From NCBI GenBank assembly GCA_001048675.1, contig CCKK01000018.1, positions 124,001 to 188,000 of the forward strand: 64,000 bases of DNA, written 5' to 3'. A program made the translations under genes and the position numbers. Shown here one piece after another: positions 1-8,581 of this stretch (positions are counted from its first letter, which is position 1; the number at the start of each line of letters is the position of its first letter). The DNA comes from Vibrio diabolicus. Lineage in GTDB: Bacteria; Pseudomonadota; Gammaproteobacteria; Enterobacterales; Vibrionaceae. A model generated the notes under the pieces. It ran no database searches. It was not told the origin of the DNA and saw only the letters and a list, made by a program, of their open reading frames with translations.

Positions 1-2284
1 GGTGGCAGTATTCCATCAGCTCAGAAACCAGAACCGAAGGCACTCGCTCGGTGTTGTCTTGGATTGAACGGCCAACATAACTGATGTAGAGCGTTTGCTG
101 TGCAGACAACATCGCTTCGAGGAATAGGTAACGGTCATCATCTCGGCGCGAACGGTCGCCCGGTTTGGTTCTTCCGGTCATCAAGTCAAAGCCTTCCGGC
201 GGCATGGAGCGTGGGTACACGCCGTCATTCATCCCCAGTAGACAAACGGTTCTAAACGGAATAGAGCGCATCGGCATCAGAGTACAAAAGTTCACTTGAC
301 CAGCCAGGAAGCGCTGGCTGACTCGTGTGCCAGATAATTTGTTTTGAAGGTATTGGCTGATGATCGACGGCGATAACGCATCATCAAATGCGGCATCAGC
401 TAATTGCTCTTTGAGTTGGCTGAGCGTATCGCGAATGGATTTGAGCGCCATTTCGCCTTCTAACTCAACTGAGAAGAAGTCATCCAGCAGTAAAACTAAA
501 GTCTCTCGCCAACCATCAATAGTCTGAACATGAGAAAGTTTGCTGCGATAAGTGCTAATTTGTTGGATAAAGTGTGCCAACTTGCCCGCAAGCTCTGCGC
601 CCATGCCTTGCACTTCGTTGTACGGAGACAAACTGCCTTGCTCGGTTTCAAACAAACCTGCGGATTCTGGCATCGCGTAGCCAAGCAACATGCGTTGAAT
701 ACCAAATTGCCATGTGTTTTGACGGGTTTCCGGCAGTTCAAATTCGCGTCCGGTATTGGCATCCAACCCCCAGCGAATTCCCGATTCTTCAACCCATTGT
801 TTGGCTTGTAAGAAATCATCTTCGCTGAGTTCAAAACGCTTTAATATCGCCGGAGTTTCCAGAAGTTCGAGTAGTTCTGATGCCAAACAGCGCGTATTGG
901 GTAAGTTCACCAACTGCATAAATGCGGCCAGAATTGGGCTCTCTTGATCGGCGGTTCGGTCAGAAATCGAATAGGGAATAAAACGCTCACCCGGTGCGTT
1001 ACCAAAGACCGCCTGAATCGCAGGGCTGTAAGCGTTGATGTCCGCGACCATCACGATAATATCGCGCGGTTTTAACGTTGGGTCAGCATCGAACATCGCC
1101 AATAGTTGATCATGCAGCACTTCCACTTCACGCATCGGGCTGTGGCAAGCGTGCAGGCTGAGTGATTTATCACCCAAGCGAACCACTTGTTTGTGATGAC
1201 TGTTTTCAATCTGTTGGTCATCTTGATGTTCTTCAAGATTGAGAATATCCGCTTGCAATTGATGGAGCAGACTGTCGCGCTCAACATCAACAAACGCTTC
1301 AATTTCATGAGACTCCAGCTGAGACAACAGATACATATTGTCACGCCCGAGTTTACCCATGGACGCCAACAGACTGTTTCCGACCACATCGGTGTGCAGC
1401 TCATCGATCACATTATCTTCCAGTGATCCTTTCAGTTGCTCAGTTTCACCTTGCACTTCCGAGTGATCGTCATGCCACACAACGTGCTGACGATGTTTCG
1501 CCGCCAAACGAGCCAGATATTTGCGATCTCGAACTTCACCCCAGTAATAACGACACGGGTTGGTGAACATCAGATGCACGTCGATGTGTTCACCAATTGC
1601 TTTTAGCGCATCCATATAGCGAGGCGGCAACGAAGAAATGCCAAAAACAAACAAACGCTTGGGTAAATGGTCAAAATTGCCGTTAAAACTCTCTAACGTG
1701 TCGATAAAGTGCTCATAAAGGTTGGCACGGTGATATGGAGACTGTCCTAATGACACAGTGTGATCATACAACGCTTGCCATAAGATCGGCTGCCACGGAT
1801 GCTCATCTTCCAGCTCTGGCACACTATGCCCAGCTTCCCAACTTGCGATCCACTCCGGACGATACACCAAGTAACCATCGAAAATATCGGCAATTTTCTC
1901 AGCCAGCTGATACAGCTTAGAGTGATCACTGTCATCTTTGAGGTACTGCGCTAACGGCGAAAACACGTCTTGGTTGAGAAGCCCCGGCAGCAGATGCATC
2001 AACTTCCACGTCATCGCTTCTTTGTTAAACGCACTGCGTTTTGGCACGTCTGGCAACACCTGCGTAAACATTTCCCAAATGAAGGTAGCAGGAAGCGGAA
2101 AATCAATGTTCGCGGCAACACCAAACTCTTTGGCCAATTCCATTTTTAGCCACTGGGACATGCCCGGACTTTGAACCAGAATTTGTTCTTTTTCGAACGG
2201 GTTTTCCAGCGGACTGATTCGAATCAGTTCGACAAGGAGTGATTTGAGAACGTCAACTTGGTTGGAATGATAAACAGTAAACAA
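1..2284 (-). CDS. recC: Exodeoxyribonuclease V gamma subunit RecC (partial, C-terminus outside window)
   Basis: RecC is the Chi-recognising subunit of the RecBCD helicase-nuclease that processes double-strand breaks in the cytoplasm. The minus-strand frame is open from 2284 to the window edge, about 761 codons of a family length near 1,100-1,150. The N-terminus reads FTVYHSNQVDVLKSLLVELI after the start, matching the RecC opening (xVYHSNxxDVL). Near the edge GRSIQDNTERVPSVLVSEL matches the conserved RecC C-terminal part, and it is in the same frame as the start, so there is no net frameshift. No ATG fits; TTG at 2284 aligns with the family N-terminus, and there is no strong Shine-Dalgarno. 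recB and recD would be expected beyond the window edge. Confidence 0.93.
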   Translation of the reverse strand, partial: MFTVYHSNQVDVLKSLLVELIRISPLENPFEKEQILVQSPGMSQWLKMELAKEFGVAANIDFPLPATFIWEMFTQVLPDVPKRSAFNKEAMTWKLMHLLPGLLNQDVFSPLAQYLKDDSDHSKLYQLAEKIADIFDGYLVYRPEWIASWEAGHSVPELEDEHPWQPILWQALYDHTVSLGQSPYHRANLYEHFIDTLESFNGNFDHLPKRLFVFGISSLPPRYMDALKAIGEHIDVHLMFTNPCRYYWGEVRDRKYLARLAAKHRQHVVWHDDHSEVQGETEQLKGSLEDNVIDELHTDVVGNSLLASMGKLGRDNMYLLSQLESHEIEAFVDVERDSLLHQLQADILNLEEHQDDQQIENSHHKQVVRLGDKSLSLHACHSPMREVEVLHDQLLAMFDADPTLKPRDIIVMVADINAYSPAIQAVFGNAPGERFIPYSISDRTADQESPILAAFMQLVNLPNTRCLASELLELLETPAILKRFELSEDDFLQAKQWVEESGIRWGLDANTGREFELPETRQNTWQFGIQRMLLGYAMPESAGLFETEQGSLSPYNEVQGMGAELAGKLAHFIQQISTYRSKLSHVQTIDGWRETLVLLLDDFFSVELEGEMALKSIRDTLSQLKEQLADAAFDDALSPSIISQYLQNKLSGTRVSQRFLAGQVNFCTLMPMRSIPFRTVCLLGMNDGVYPRSMPPEGFDLMTGRTKPGDRSRRDDDRYLFLEAMLSAQQTLYISYVGRSIQDNTERVPSVLVSELMEYCH

Positions 2285-2536
2285 ATTGGGAATACCGAGC
2301 GCCGATTGAAACTGTTAGCTAGCTTAGCACAGCCCCATTTAAACCCGCAGTGATCTCGCGTTCGGAAAAAACAAAAGGTTATATATCACTCAAATAGAGT
2401 ATGAATCTTCTTAATTTTCACATGTCAATCAAGTCTGACACTTCCATACAAAATGTGACATTCGTCGCAACTATTCCATAATAAAAAACACTGTTTTATA
2501 CTCCCACTACCCATAATTTATAAACAAACAAAAAGT
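2285..2536. promoter_or_regulatory. Divergent recC / DUF3413 intergenic region with CRP-like site
   Basis: This gap separates two divergent genes. At 2454-2469 the sequence TGTGACATTCGTCGCA matches the CRP pattern TGTGA-N6-TCACA at 9 of 10 core positions, inside an AAATGTGA context. It lies about 70 bp before the DUF3413 gene, where an activator site could sit. The rest is AT-rich promoter-like sequence with no recognisable gene. CRP control is inferred from the motif alone. Confidence 0.45.
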
Positions 2537-4348
2537 ATGTTTCGCAAACTGTCTTCCAACAGCGCTTGGCTGATTGCTTTTTTTGCTTGCTTTGCAGTGT
2601 ATCTGTCGATCGCTTGTTATCCTTTTGTGTTGTCTAACAATCAGAATGAACCACTAACCTTGTTGCAAGGTTACTATTTAGTTTCGACTCAATATGGCTG
2701 GCTGGGCTTGATCGCTCTTCCATTTATGTTGTTGAGTTTATTGCTCTCTTTTCTACCGAATCGAGCATTCAAAGGCATCGTGATCGCTATCGCGATCTGT
2801 CTATTGATCATGTTTAAAGTCGATATCCTCGTTTTTCAGCAATACAAACTTCACATCAACGCCCTATTAATCCGTATGTTTTTCGAAGGTGGCGGTGATG
2901 TCTTCGATATTTCTTGGATGAGTTGGCTAATCTTCATCAGTGAAGTTGCCGTTCTGGTGATCGGGCTCGCCTGTACCGTTTGGATGAGTAATAAGCTGGC
3001 ACAAAGCCGAGCTAAGTTCGTTTTGATCAGCGTCTGGTTTGCTGTATTGCTTAGCACGCAGATGATTCATGCGTACAAAAACGCGCTTTACGACGATGAA
3101 GTCAGTCAGTTTTCGAATAACTGGCCACTTTACTACCCGCTGACAGCTCGTAAATTTATTTACAAACACGACCTAGTGGATGAGAGCATTGCATCGAGGA
3201 ACCGCGTAGAGTTAACCAACATTGAACGGAGCTCACTCAACTACCCGCTTGCGCCGATTCAAGTGCAAAGCAAAGAGAAACAGCCCAATGTTTTGTTTAT
3301 CTTGGTTGACGCGTGGCGCTACAGTGATGCAACGCCGGAAGTCATGCCAAATGTCAGTAAGTTCGCCGAAAAGACAGTGAATTTCACACAACATATGAGC
3401 GGCGGCAACTCAACTCAAGCGGGTATTTTCAGCCTGTTTTACAGCTTGCCAGCGACCTACTGGGAAAGCTTTTACGCAAGCCAACGCTCTCCTGTTTTTA
3501 TGGATACGCTGCAAGCAGAAGGCTACCGCATGGGCATTTTTGGCTCGGCACCGCTCACCAGCCCGCCACTTTCTCGCACGGTATTCAAAAAAGTGTCGGA
3601 CTTGACCTTAAAACAAACTGGGGAAACAGCAGTCGAGCGCGATCAGCAGATCACAGACAAGTTCATCGAGTTCCAAAAGCAGGACAGCGACAAACCGTAC
3701 TTTGGGTTTCTGTTCTACGATGCCGCCCACGGCACAGTATTTCCCGAACCTGAATTTGCGAAATTCAAACCATACTGGGAACGCGTTGACCACATTTTGC
3801 TCAACAACGATTTTGACGCTTCGCTTTACCACAATCGATACAAGAACTCGTTGTACTACATCGATAGCTTGATTGGTGATGTACTGAAAAACGTCGACTT
3901 AGACAACACCATTGTGGTGATTTCATCTGATCATGGTGAAGAGTTTAATGACCATAAGATGAACTATTGGGGCCACACGGGTAACTACAGTGACGTTCAA
4001 GTGCATGTGCCTCTTTACGTGTACATGCCAAATCGTCAACCAGAGCAAATTGATTACCGCACGACCCATTTTGACGTCGTGCCAACCATGATGAATACGC
4101 TGTTTGACGTTCAAGGCACAACTAGTTCATACAGTGTTGGTCATGACTTGTTTGATAGCTCTGCCCCTCGCGATTGGTATATTGCTGGCAGCTACTACAA
4201 CTATGCATTGGTCGGCAAAGAATTGATGCTTGTGGTCAATCCTGGCGGGCACTCTCAGCAACTGAATCGCCAGTTAAAAGTCGAGAAAGAACAGAAAGTT
4301 CCTGTCGATATCATTCGTCATTCTCTGGATGAGATGTCGCGATTTTAA
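2537..4348 (+). CDS. DUF3413 / sulfatase-like inner-membrane protein (PbgA/LapC-YejM family)
   Basis: The 603-residue protein has about five N-terminal membrane segments (roughly residues 10-170) followed by a periplasmic alkaline-phosphatase/sulfatase-fold domain. Family marks are VDILVFQQYKLHIN around residue 95-108, the metal-site-like PNVLFILVDAWR with Asp258, a GGNST segment with Ser292/Thr293 at the nucleophile position, and SSDHGEEF near residue 460. E. coli YejM (PbgA/LapC) senses periplasmic LPS and controls LpxC turnover through LapB; it is about 586 residues. I recall that vibrios carry more than one DUF3413 protein, so this may be a paralogue rather than the LpxC regulator. A strong hairpin follows the stop. 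Confidence 0.75.
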   Translation: MFRKLSSNSAWLIAFFACFAVYLSIACYPFVLSNNQNEPLTLLQGYYLVSTQYGWLGLIALPFMLLSLLLSFLPNRAFKGIVIAIAICLLIMFKVDILVFQQYKLHINALLIRMFFEGGGDVFDISWMSWLIFISEVAVLVIGLACTVWMSNKLAQSRAKFVLISVWFAVLLSTQMIHAYKNALYDDEVSQFSNNWPLYYPLTARKFIYKHDLVDESIASRNRVELTNIERSSLNYPLAPIQVQSKEKQPNVLFILVDAWRYSDATPEVMPNVSKFAEKTVNFTQHMSGGNSTQAGIFSLFYSLPATYWESFYASQRSPVFMDTLQAEGYRMGIFGSAPLTSPPLSRTVFKKVSDLTLKQTGETAVERDQQITDKFIEFQKQDSDKPYFGFLFYDAAHGTVFPEPEFAKFKPYWERVDHILLNNDFDASLYHNRYKNSLYYIDSLIGDVLKNVDLDNTIVVISSDHGEEFNDHKMNYWGHTGNYSDVQVHVPLYVYMPNRQPEQIDYRTTHFDVVPTMMNTLFDVQGTTSSYSVGHDLFDSSAPRDWYIAGSYYNYALVGKELMLVVNPGGHSQQLNRQLKVEKEQKVPVDIIRHSLDEMSRF

Positions 4349-4388
4349 CAAAAAAGGCTAGCGTCCAACATCGACGCCGATTGAAATA

Positions 4389-4424
4389 AAAAAGCCTCTT
4401 GGCTGTAAGACCAAGAGGCTTTTT
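4389..4424. terminator. Bidirectional intrinsic terminator
   Basis: Stem AAAAGCCTCTTGG pairs with CCAAGAGGCTTTT around an 8-base loop, with A and T tracts on both sides. It serves the DUF3413 gene and the convergent TDT transporter gene. Confidence 0.9.
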
Positions 4425-4436
4425 CCTATCTGCTAT

Positions 4437-5411
4437 TTAAGCGTGATGAGCGTGCATCAAGCGTGGCTGAATCAATAAGTTGTTGATGTACTGTAAAGCC
4501 ACATAAGAGACAACAAATGTTGCCACAATCAACTCAAGACCAGCTAAGCCTCGCACTTGTTGAACATAGTGCGCAGCCCATCCTTGCAACTCCATCCAAT
4601 TCGCCATTTTAAACAGCGCCGTCGCACCGATCCCCATCGGGAAAGTGAACGCCGCATAGCCTGGGCTAAATGGCAGTCTAAGCAATCTAAAAAATGCGAG
4701 GTAAATGATGGCTGTCATCAATACCGCGATACCAAATAGCATAGCGATGATCACTGGTGATGGTGTCGCAGTGACCGTTAAGTACCCAGCTAATGATAGA
4801 CTTGCTGGCGCTGCCATGATTGCCATTGTTGGTTTCGCTGCATCCGGAATTTCATGGGTAAACATGAAACGGTAAATCATCATCGGCAACATGATCGCGT
4901 ACGCCACCATACCAAACATCAATGCACCTTGTGCCACTGGTGCTAACATCGGGTTGCCAGAGAAAGACACATCCGCAACGATGATACCCACAGGCGGTAC
5001 AAACCAACTAGGAACCATGTGGTGCAATTCAAAATCTTTGGCGCGATGGTAAACAAAGCTCACCAAGAACACGATGTGCAGAACCACTGCAATCAGCCAA
5101 AGCACATCACCAGCCAATGGGTAAAAATGGCCGAGAGAGTTCGATACCACCATAGTGCCCATCGCAAATGTCGGAACCACGCTGCCCACAACCGGATGAG
5201 CAAGATCTTGTCTCAATAGATGGTTATGTAGCAAAAACTTGGTTGCCAATATAACCAACAATACGCTCGCAATACCCGCACTAATCCACTGTCCGTAGCC
5301 ATGTAATTCGGCGAAGTTTTCCCAACTCCAGCCTAAGCTTGCAATACCAAGAGCCAAACCCGCCATCGGAGTTGGTGCTCCCATTACTTTTGCTTTTGTT
5401 CTTTGAATCAT
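4437..5411 (-). CDS. TDT-family transporter (TehA/SLAC1-like)
   Basis: A 324-residue, highly hydrophobic protein with about ten predicted membrane helices and short loops, typical of the tellurite-resistance/dicarboxylate transporter (TDT) family that includes TehA and plant SLAC1 channels. Substrate cannot be told from sequence; members handle small anions or dicarboxylates. The start is ATG at 5411, preceded by GAGGT six bases upstream; an in-frame codon seven residues earlier has no such site. The gene ends at a shared bidirectional terminator and is divergent from a LysR regulator, which suggests that regulator controls it. A short His-rich tail (HAHHA) ends the protein. Confidence 0.8.
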   Translation of the reverse strand: MIQRTKAKVMGAPTPMAGLALGIASLGWSWENFAELHGYGQWISAGIASVLLVILATKFLLHNHLLRQDLAHPVVGSVVPTFAMGTMVVSNSLGHFYPLAGDVLWLIAVVLHIVFLVSFVYHRAKDFELHHMVPSWFVPPVGIIVADVSFSGNPMLAPVAQGALMFGMVAYAIMLPMMIYRFMFTHEIPDAAKPTMAIMAAPASLSLAGYLTVTATPSPVIIAMLFGIAVLMTAIIYLAFFRLLRLPFSPGYAAFTFPMGIGATALFKMANWMELQGWAAHYVQQVRGLAGLELIVATFVVSYVALQYINNLLIQPRLMHAHHA

Positions 5412-5520
5412 GATGACCTCAACCAGACTCACTCTTGATGGAGCGTATAATACGCTTGCACTTCGTTCTGATATATCTAATTATTTAAAACAAACGTTCA
5501 AAATTACTTAACGGTGGGGT

Positions 5521-6447
5521 ATGACAAGTCACATTTCTCTTAAACAACTGAAAGTGTTTACGACGATCACGCAGCACAAAACGCTCACAGCAGCTTCTGA
5601 TAGTCTCTTTTTATCGAAAGCGGCAGTGAGCATGGCACTCTCAGAATTAGAAAAGCAGATCGGCCATCACTTGTTTGATCGTGTTAATAACCGACTAATT
5701 TTGAACCAAGAAGGTCAAAAACTGCTGCCACTGGCGGATGAATTACTCAACCGAGCCAAAGACATCGAGAGCATTTTCGATGGTGACCAAGCGCTATCGG
5801 GCCAACTTCGCATTGGTGCCAGCGACACCATTGGCAACCAACTCGCGCCCTATTTGCTTAGCGAATTTCGTCAGCAAACGAACCATCGTTCTCAAAGTCT
5901 GTTCATTTCTAACTCCGCACAAATCTGCGACATGCTGACCGATTACGAGTTAGATATAGCCCTCATTGAGGGCAAAACACTTCACCCTGAATTGCAGTCC
6001 ACCCAGTTTAGCGAAGATGAAATGTGCGTGATTTGCGCGCCCGATTACCCAGCCGCGAACAAAGGGCCAGTAAACTTAACCGAGCTAGAAAACAGCGAAT
6101 GGATATTACGAGAGGCGGGGTCTGGTTCACGCGAATTTTTTATGCGCGTTGTCGCGCCGCGCTTGGAACATTGGCATGAAGCTTTTCAGCTCAATACCAC
6201 CGAAGCGTTGATCAACTCAGTATCGGCGGGGTTAGGCTTGGGCTGCTTGTCACGTTTGTCTGCAGAACCTGCTATTCGTGACGGTCGCGTGCAACTGCTC
6301 GACATGCCTTTAGATATGAAACGTCGCTTCTGGCTACTGGTTCACAAAGAGAAATACCAAAGCCCACTACTCAGAACGTTTATCGAATTTTGCCAAGATT
6401 GGGAACGACCAAATAACCTTTATCTAGAGAATACGCCCTCCAAGTGA
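5521..6447 (+). CDS. LysR-family transcriptional regulator (YeiE-like)
   Basis: A 308-residue LysR protein. The N-terminal winged helix-turn-helix covers about residues 5-64 (LKQLKVFTTITQHKTLTAAS...AVSMALSELEKQIG), followed by a two-lobed periplasmic-binding-like effector domain from about residue 90 (LRIGASDTIGNQLAPYLL). The closest remembered relatives are CysB/YeiE-type regulators, which in enterics sit beside a putative anion transporter gene; here the divergent neighbour is the TDT transporter, with about 110 bp between the two starts. Control of that transporter is an inference from this arrangement. Confidence 0.85.
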   Translation: MTSHISLKQLKVFTTITQHKTLTAASDSLFLSKAAVSMALSELEKQIGHHLFDRVNNRLILNQEGQKLLPLADELLNRAKDIESIFDGDQALSGQLRIGASDTIGNQLAPYLLSEFRQQTNHRSQSLFISNSAQICDMLTDYELDIALIEGKTLHPELQSTQFSEDEMCVICAPDYPAANKGPVNLTELENSEWILREAGSGSREFFMRVVAPRLEHWHEAFQLNTTEALINSVSAGLGLGCLSRLSAEPAIRDGRVQLLDMPLDMKRRFWLLVHKEKYQSPLLRTFIEFCQDWERPNNLYLENTPSK

Positions 6448-6530
6448 AACGGAGATAGTTTAAATGCTGGTCAGTTAGTTGTACGTGTCTCTCATTCTTA
6501 GGCTTGTCGCTAGACTTAACTGGTCAAAAA

Positions 6531-6546
6531 CTGTATAAAAAGCCAG
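6531..6546 (+). promoter_or_regulatory. LexA (SOS) box upstream of yebG
   Basis: CTGTATAAAAAGCCAG has the CTG-N10-CAG frame of LexA boxes and matches the consensus CTGTATATATATACAG at 12 of 16 positions. It ends 29 bases before the yebG start, overlapping the expected promoter. E. coli yebG is a known SOS gene. Confidence 0.75.
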
Positions 6547-6575
6547 TATCAATACACCAAGTTAGGGGACCAACC

Positions 6576-6872
6576 ATGGCTGTAATCGTCAAGTACGTGG
6601 TAGAACGCAATGGAGAAGAGAAAATGACTTTTACCTCTAAAGCGGAAGCTGACGCATACGATAAAATGCTAGACATGGCAGACGAACTATTCACGCTGCT
6701 AGGTAAAAGTGAACTTCTAGAAGACGAAGGTAAGCAAGAAGATCTTGCGATGTACCTCGCTCAAAACAAAGAAGAAGTGCTTTACGCACTGGGTGCAAAA
6801 CGCAAACCGGCACCAAAGAAAGCAAAAAAGCTTGAATCTGTAGAAGAAGACAAGCAAGAAGACGCTGCATAA
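6576..6872 (+). CDS. yebG: YebG family SOS-induced protein
   Basis: YebG is a small DNA-damage-inducible protein of the LexA regulon with poorly defined biochemical function. The sequence MAVIVKYVVERNGEEKM and the block TSKAEADAYDKMLDMAD match the E. coli protein closely; the length is 98 residues, like the family. The C-terminal 30 residues are Lys/Glu-rich and low in complexity. The start was set at ATG 6576, behind a GGGGA Shine-Dalgarno and just downstream of the LexA box; a longer reading frame begins upstream but lacks homology. It is a single-gene unit closed by a hairpin. Confidence 0.93.
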   Translation: MAVIVKYVVERNGEEKMTFTSKAEADAYDKMLDMADELFTLLGKSELLEDEGKQEDLAMYLAQNKEEVLYALGAKRKPAPKKAKKLESVEEDKQEDAA

Positions 6873-6888
6873 GCCTCTCATTTGTTAA

Positions 6889-6916
6889 AGAAACGCCGCA
6901 TCATGTGGCGTTTTTT
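6889..6916 (+). terminator. Intrinsic terminator of yebG
   Basis: AAACGCC pairs with GGCGTTT around GCATCATGT, which can itself extend the stem, and is followed by a run of six T. Confidence 0.85.
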
Positions 6917-7201
6917 ATATCTGAAGGCACACATCATCATGGAAAGATCGCCCTTTCTTTCGAGCACAGCTACGACAAATCGCCTTCTTTCATTTCAACA
7001 AACACCTGCTAATTGACCACCTCACAACCACATTTCTCATCAGACAGACATATCTCCCAAAAGACAAAAGGTATCCATCTACAGACTTTATCTATTTCCC
7101 CTCTTTAAACTCCCTAGCACTCTCATTATGATGGCTGACAACTTAATTATTTCTTGTCAGTGAACAGACGAGACACAAGACTCAACACATGGAGATCAAC
7201 T
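6917..7201. other. yebG-dapD intergenic region
   Basis: About 285 bp follow the yebG terminator. It holds no credible reading frame. It is presumably the dapD promoter and leader; GGAGATCAACT immediately precedes the dapD ATG. No riboswitch or operator was recognised by eye. Confidence 0.5.
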
Positions 7202-8233
7202 ATGGCTTTCTTTTCTCTAGCCTTTGGTACAGCGACTAAAAACCGCGATGGCAAAATCATTGAAGCGTTTTTTCCAAACCCAGTTCTTAACCCAAATGAA
7301 GAGCTTGTTAACGCACTAGCAGCAGTAGCCGGTTACGAACAAGGCAACCAAGCTATCGAGATCTCTGCAGCACAAAGCGCAGAACTTGCGGCGGCTTTCG
7401 AAGCAAACGGCGATGCAGCAAACGCATCTTTCGCAACCAAAGCAGCAGAATCAGCACAGCCGCTTGTACTGGTTATCCTAGCTACGGATGAACAACCACA
7501 ATCTGTTGCTGAAGGCTTCCTAAAACTTCAACTTATCTCCAACCGTCTAGTCAAGCCACACGGCACCGTACTGGATGGCATCTTCGGTCTACTACACAAC
7601 ATCGCATGGACTAACGAAGGTCCAATCGACCTACCTGAACTGGCTGAGCGTCAAATCGAAGCTCGCCTAGCTGGCCGTACGCTAAGCGTAGATTGCGTAG
7701 ACAAGTTCCCTAAAATGGTGGACTACGTGGTTCCAACTGGCGTTCGTATCGCAGATACTTCTCGCGTACGTCTTGGTGCACACGTTGGCGAAGGCACAAC
7801 GGTAATGCACGAAGGCTTCATCAACTTCAACGCGGGTACAACAGGCGTGAGCATGGTTGAAGGTCGTATCTCTGCTGGCGTAGTGGTTGGTAACGGCTCT
7901 GACATCGGCGGCGGCGCATCTATCATGGGTACGCTATCTGGCGGCGGCAAAGTTGTGGTTTCTATCGGTGAAAACTCTCTACTAGGCGCGAACGCAGGTC
8001 TTGGCTTCCCAATGGGTGACCGTTGTACTATCGAATCAGGTCTATACGTAACTGCTGGTTCAAAAGTGCGCATGCTAGATTCTGCTGGCCAAGAAGTAGA
8101 AGTAGTGAAAGCACGCGATCTTGCCGGTGTTTCTGACCTACTGTTCCGTCGTAACTCTGTAACAGGTCAAATCGAGTGTCTTGCAAACAAGAGCGCGGTT
8201 GAACTGAACAGCGAACTGCATAAAAACAACTAA
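7202..8233 (+). CDS. dapD: 2,3,4,5-tetrahydropyridine-2,6-dicarboxylate N-succinyltransferase
   Basis: DapD succinylates tetrahydrodipicolinate in the succinylase route to meso-diaminopimelate and lysine. The protein is 343 residues, the long DapD form of vibrios and pseudomonads. The C-terminal half is a left-handed beta-helix of hexapeptide repeats (VRIADTSRVRLGAHVGEGTTVMH, then GRISAGVVVGNGSDIGGGASIMG, about residues 180-260). The ATG at 7202 follows GGAGA and fits the family N-terminus MAFFSLAFGTATK; an upstream GTG extension has no homology. The gene is strongly biased to common Vibrio codons, suggesting good expression. Its terminator lies about 290 bp downstream, after a palindromic repeat. 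Confidence 0.97.
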   Translation: MAFFSLAFGTATKNRDGKIIEAFFPNPVLNPNEELVNALAAVAGYEQGNQAIEISAAQSAELAAAFEANGDAANASFATKAAESAQPLVLVILATDEQPQSVAEGFLKLQLISNRLVKPHGTVLDGIFGLLHNIAWTNEGPIDLPELAERQIEARLAGRTLSVDCVDKFPKMVDYVVPTGVRIADTSRVRLGAHVGEGTTVMHEGFINFNAGTTGVSMVEGRISAGVVVGNGSDIGGGASIMGTLSGGGKVVVSIGENSLLGANAGLGFPMGDRCTIESGLYVTAGSKVRMLDSAGQEVEVVKARDLAGVSDLLFRRNSVTGQIECLANKSAVELNSELHKNN

Positions 8234-8237
8234 TAAG

Positions 8238-8504
8238 AATACCTAAATAACCTCGAGATGCTTGATTCAGCGAGGCTGACTTGGCTTGCAGGCGCGGCAA
8301 CGAGTTGAAGACCTAGTTAATCTAAATCAAAGCTCGTTAACAAAGCATGAAAGCCAAGACAACTCGCCCTTTGGGAGCGTGTCACTATCACGATTCCCGC
8401 GTCAAATAACTTGAAAATAGCGAGCTATTTCACTTCGTCATTTGCCTTGAACTCGTATCAGTGACCACGCTCTGAACTGAGCATCTTGAAGTCATTTAGG
8501 TATT
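8238..8504. repeat. Nested palindromic intergenic element (MITE-like)
   Basis: A 267-bp element is bounded by 24-bp terminal inverted repeats at 8238-8261 and 8481-8504 (outer 11 bases AATACCTAAAT perfect, then CTC-AGATGC type matches). Inside, further inverted pairs are visible: GACTTGGCTT (8278) with AAGCCAAGAC (8351), AACGAG (8299) with CTCGTT, GAGCGTGTCACT (8376) with AGTGACCACGCTC (8460), and AAATAGC/GCTATTT at about 8415-8430. There is no coding potential. It resembles the dispersed non-autonomous repeats I remember in vibrios, but copy number cannot be seen here. It lies between dapD and the dapD terminator, so it should be transcribed. Confidence 0.7.
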
Positions 8505-8523
8505 GCAGTGAATTAGCCCTACG

Positions 8524-8560
8524 AAAAATCCCCCAGCAGGAAACTGTTGGGGGATTTTTT
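8524..8560. terminator. Bidirectional intrinsic terminator (dapD / glpQ)
   Basis: AAAAATCCCCCAGCAG pairs with CTGTTGGGGGATTTTT (one mismatch) around GAAA, with T runs on both strands. It serves dapD from the left and glpTQ from the right. Confidence 0.93.
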
Positions 8561-8581
8561 AGCTTACAGCAAAATGCGTGA

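Noticed and set aside
496..2174. Several 60-110 codon frames between 0.5 and 2.2 kb on both strands
   Set aside because: All lie inside the continuous recC frame, which shows family homology at both ends.
7723..8073. 116-codon open frame antisense to dapD
   Set aside because: It is the complement of a hexapeptide-repeat region with strong codon bias; no ribosome site and no homology.
8238..8504. Insertion sequence or attenuator at dapD
   Set aside because: No transposase frame, and the element lies after the gene, not before it; called a non-coding palindromic repeat instead.
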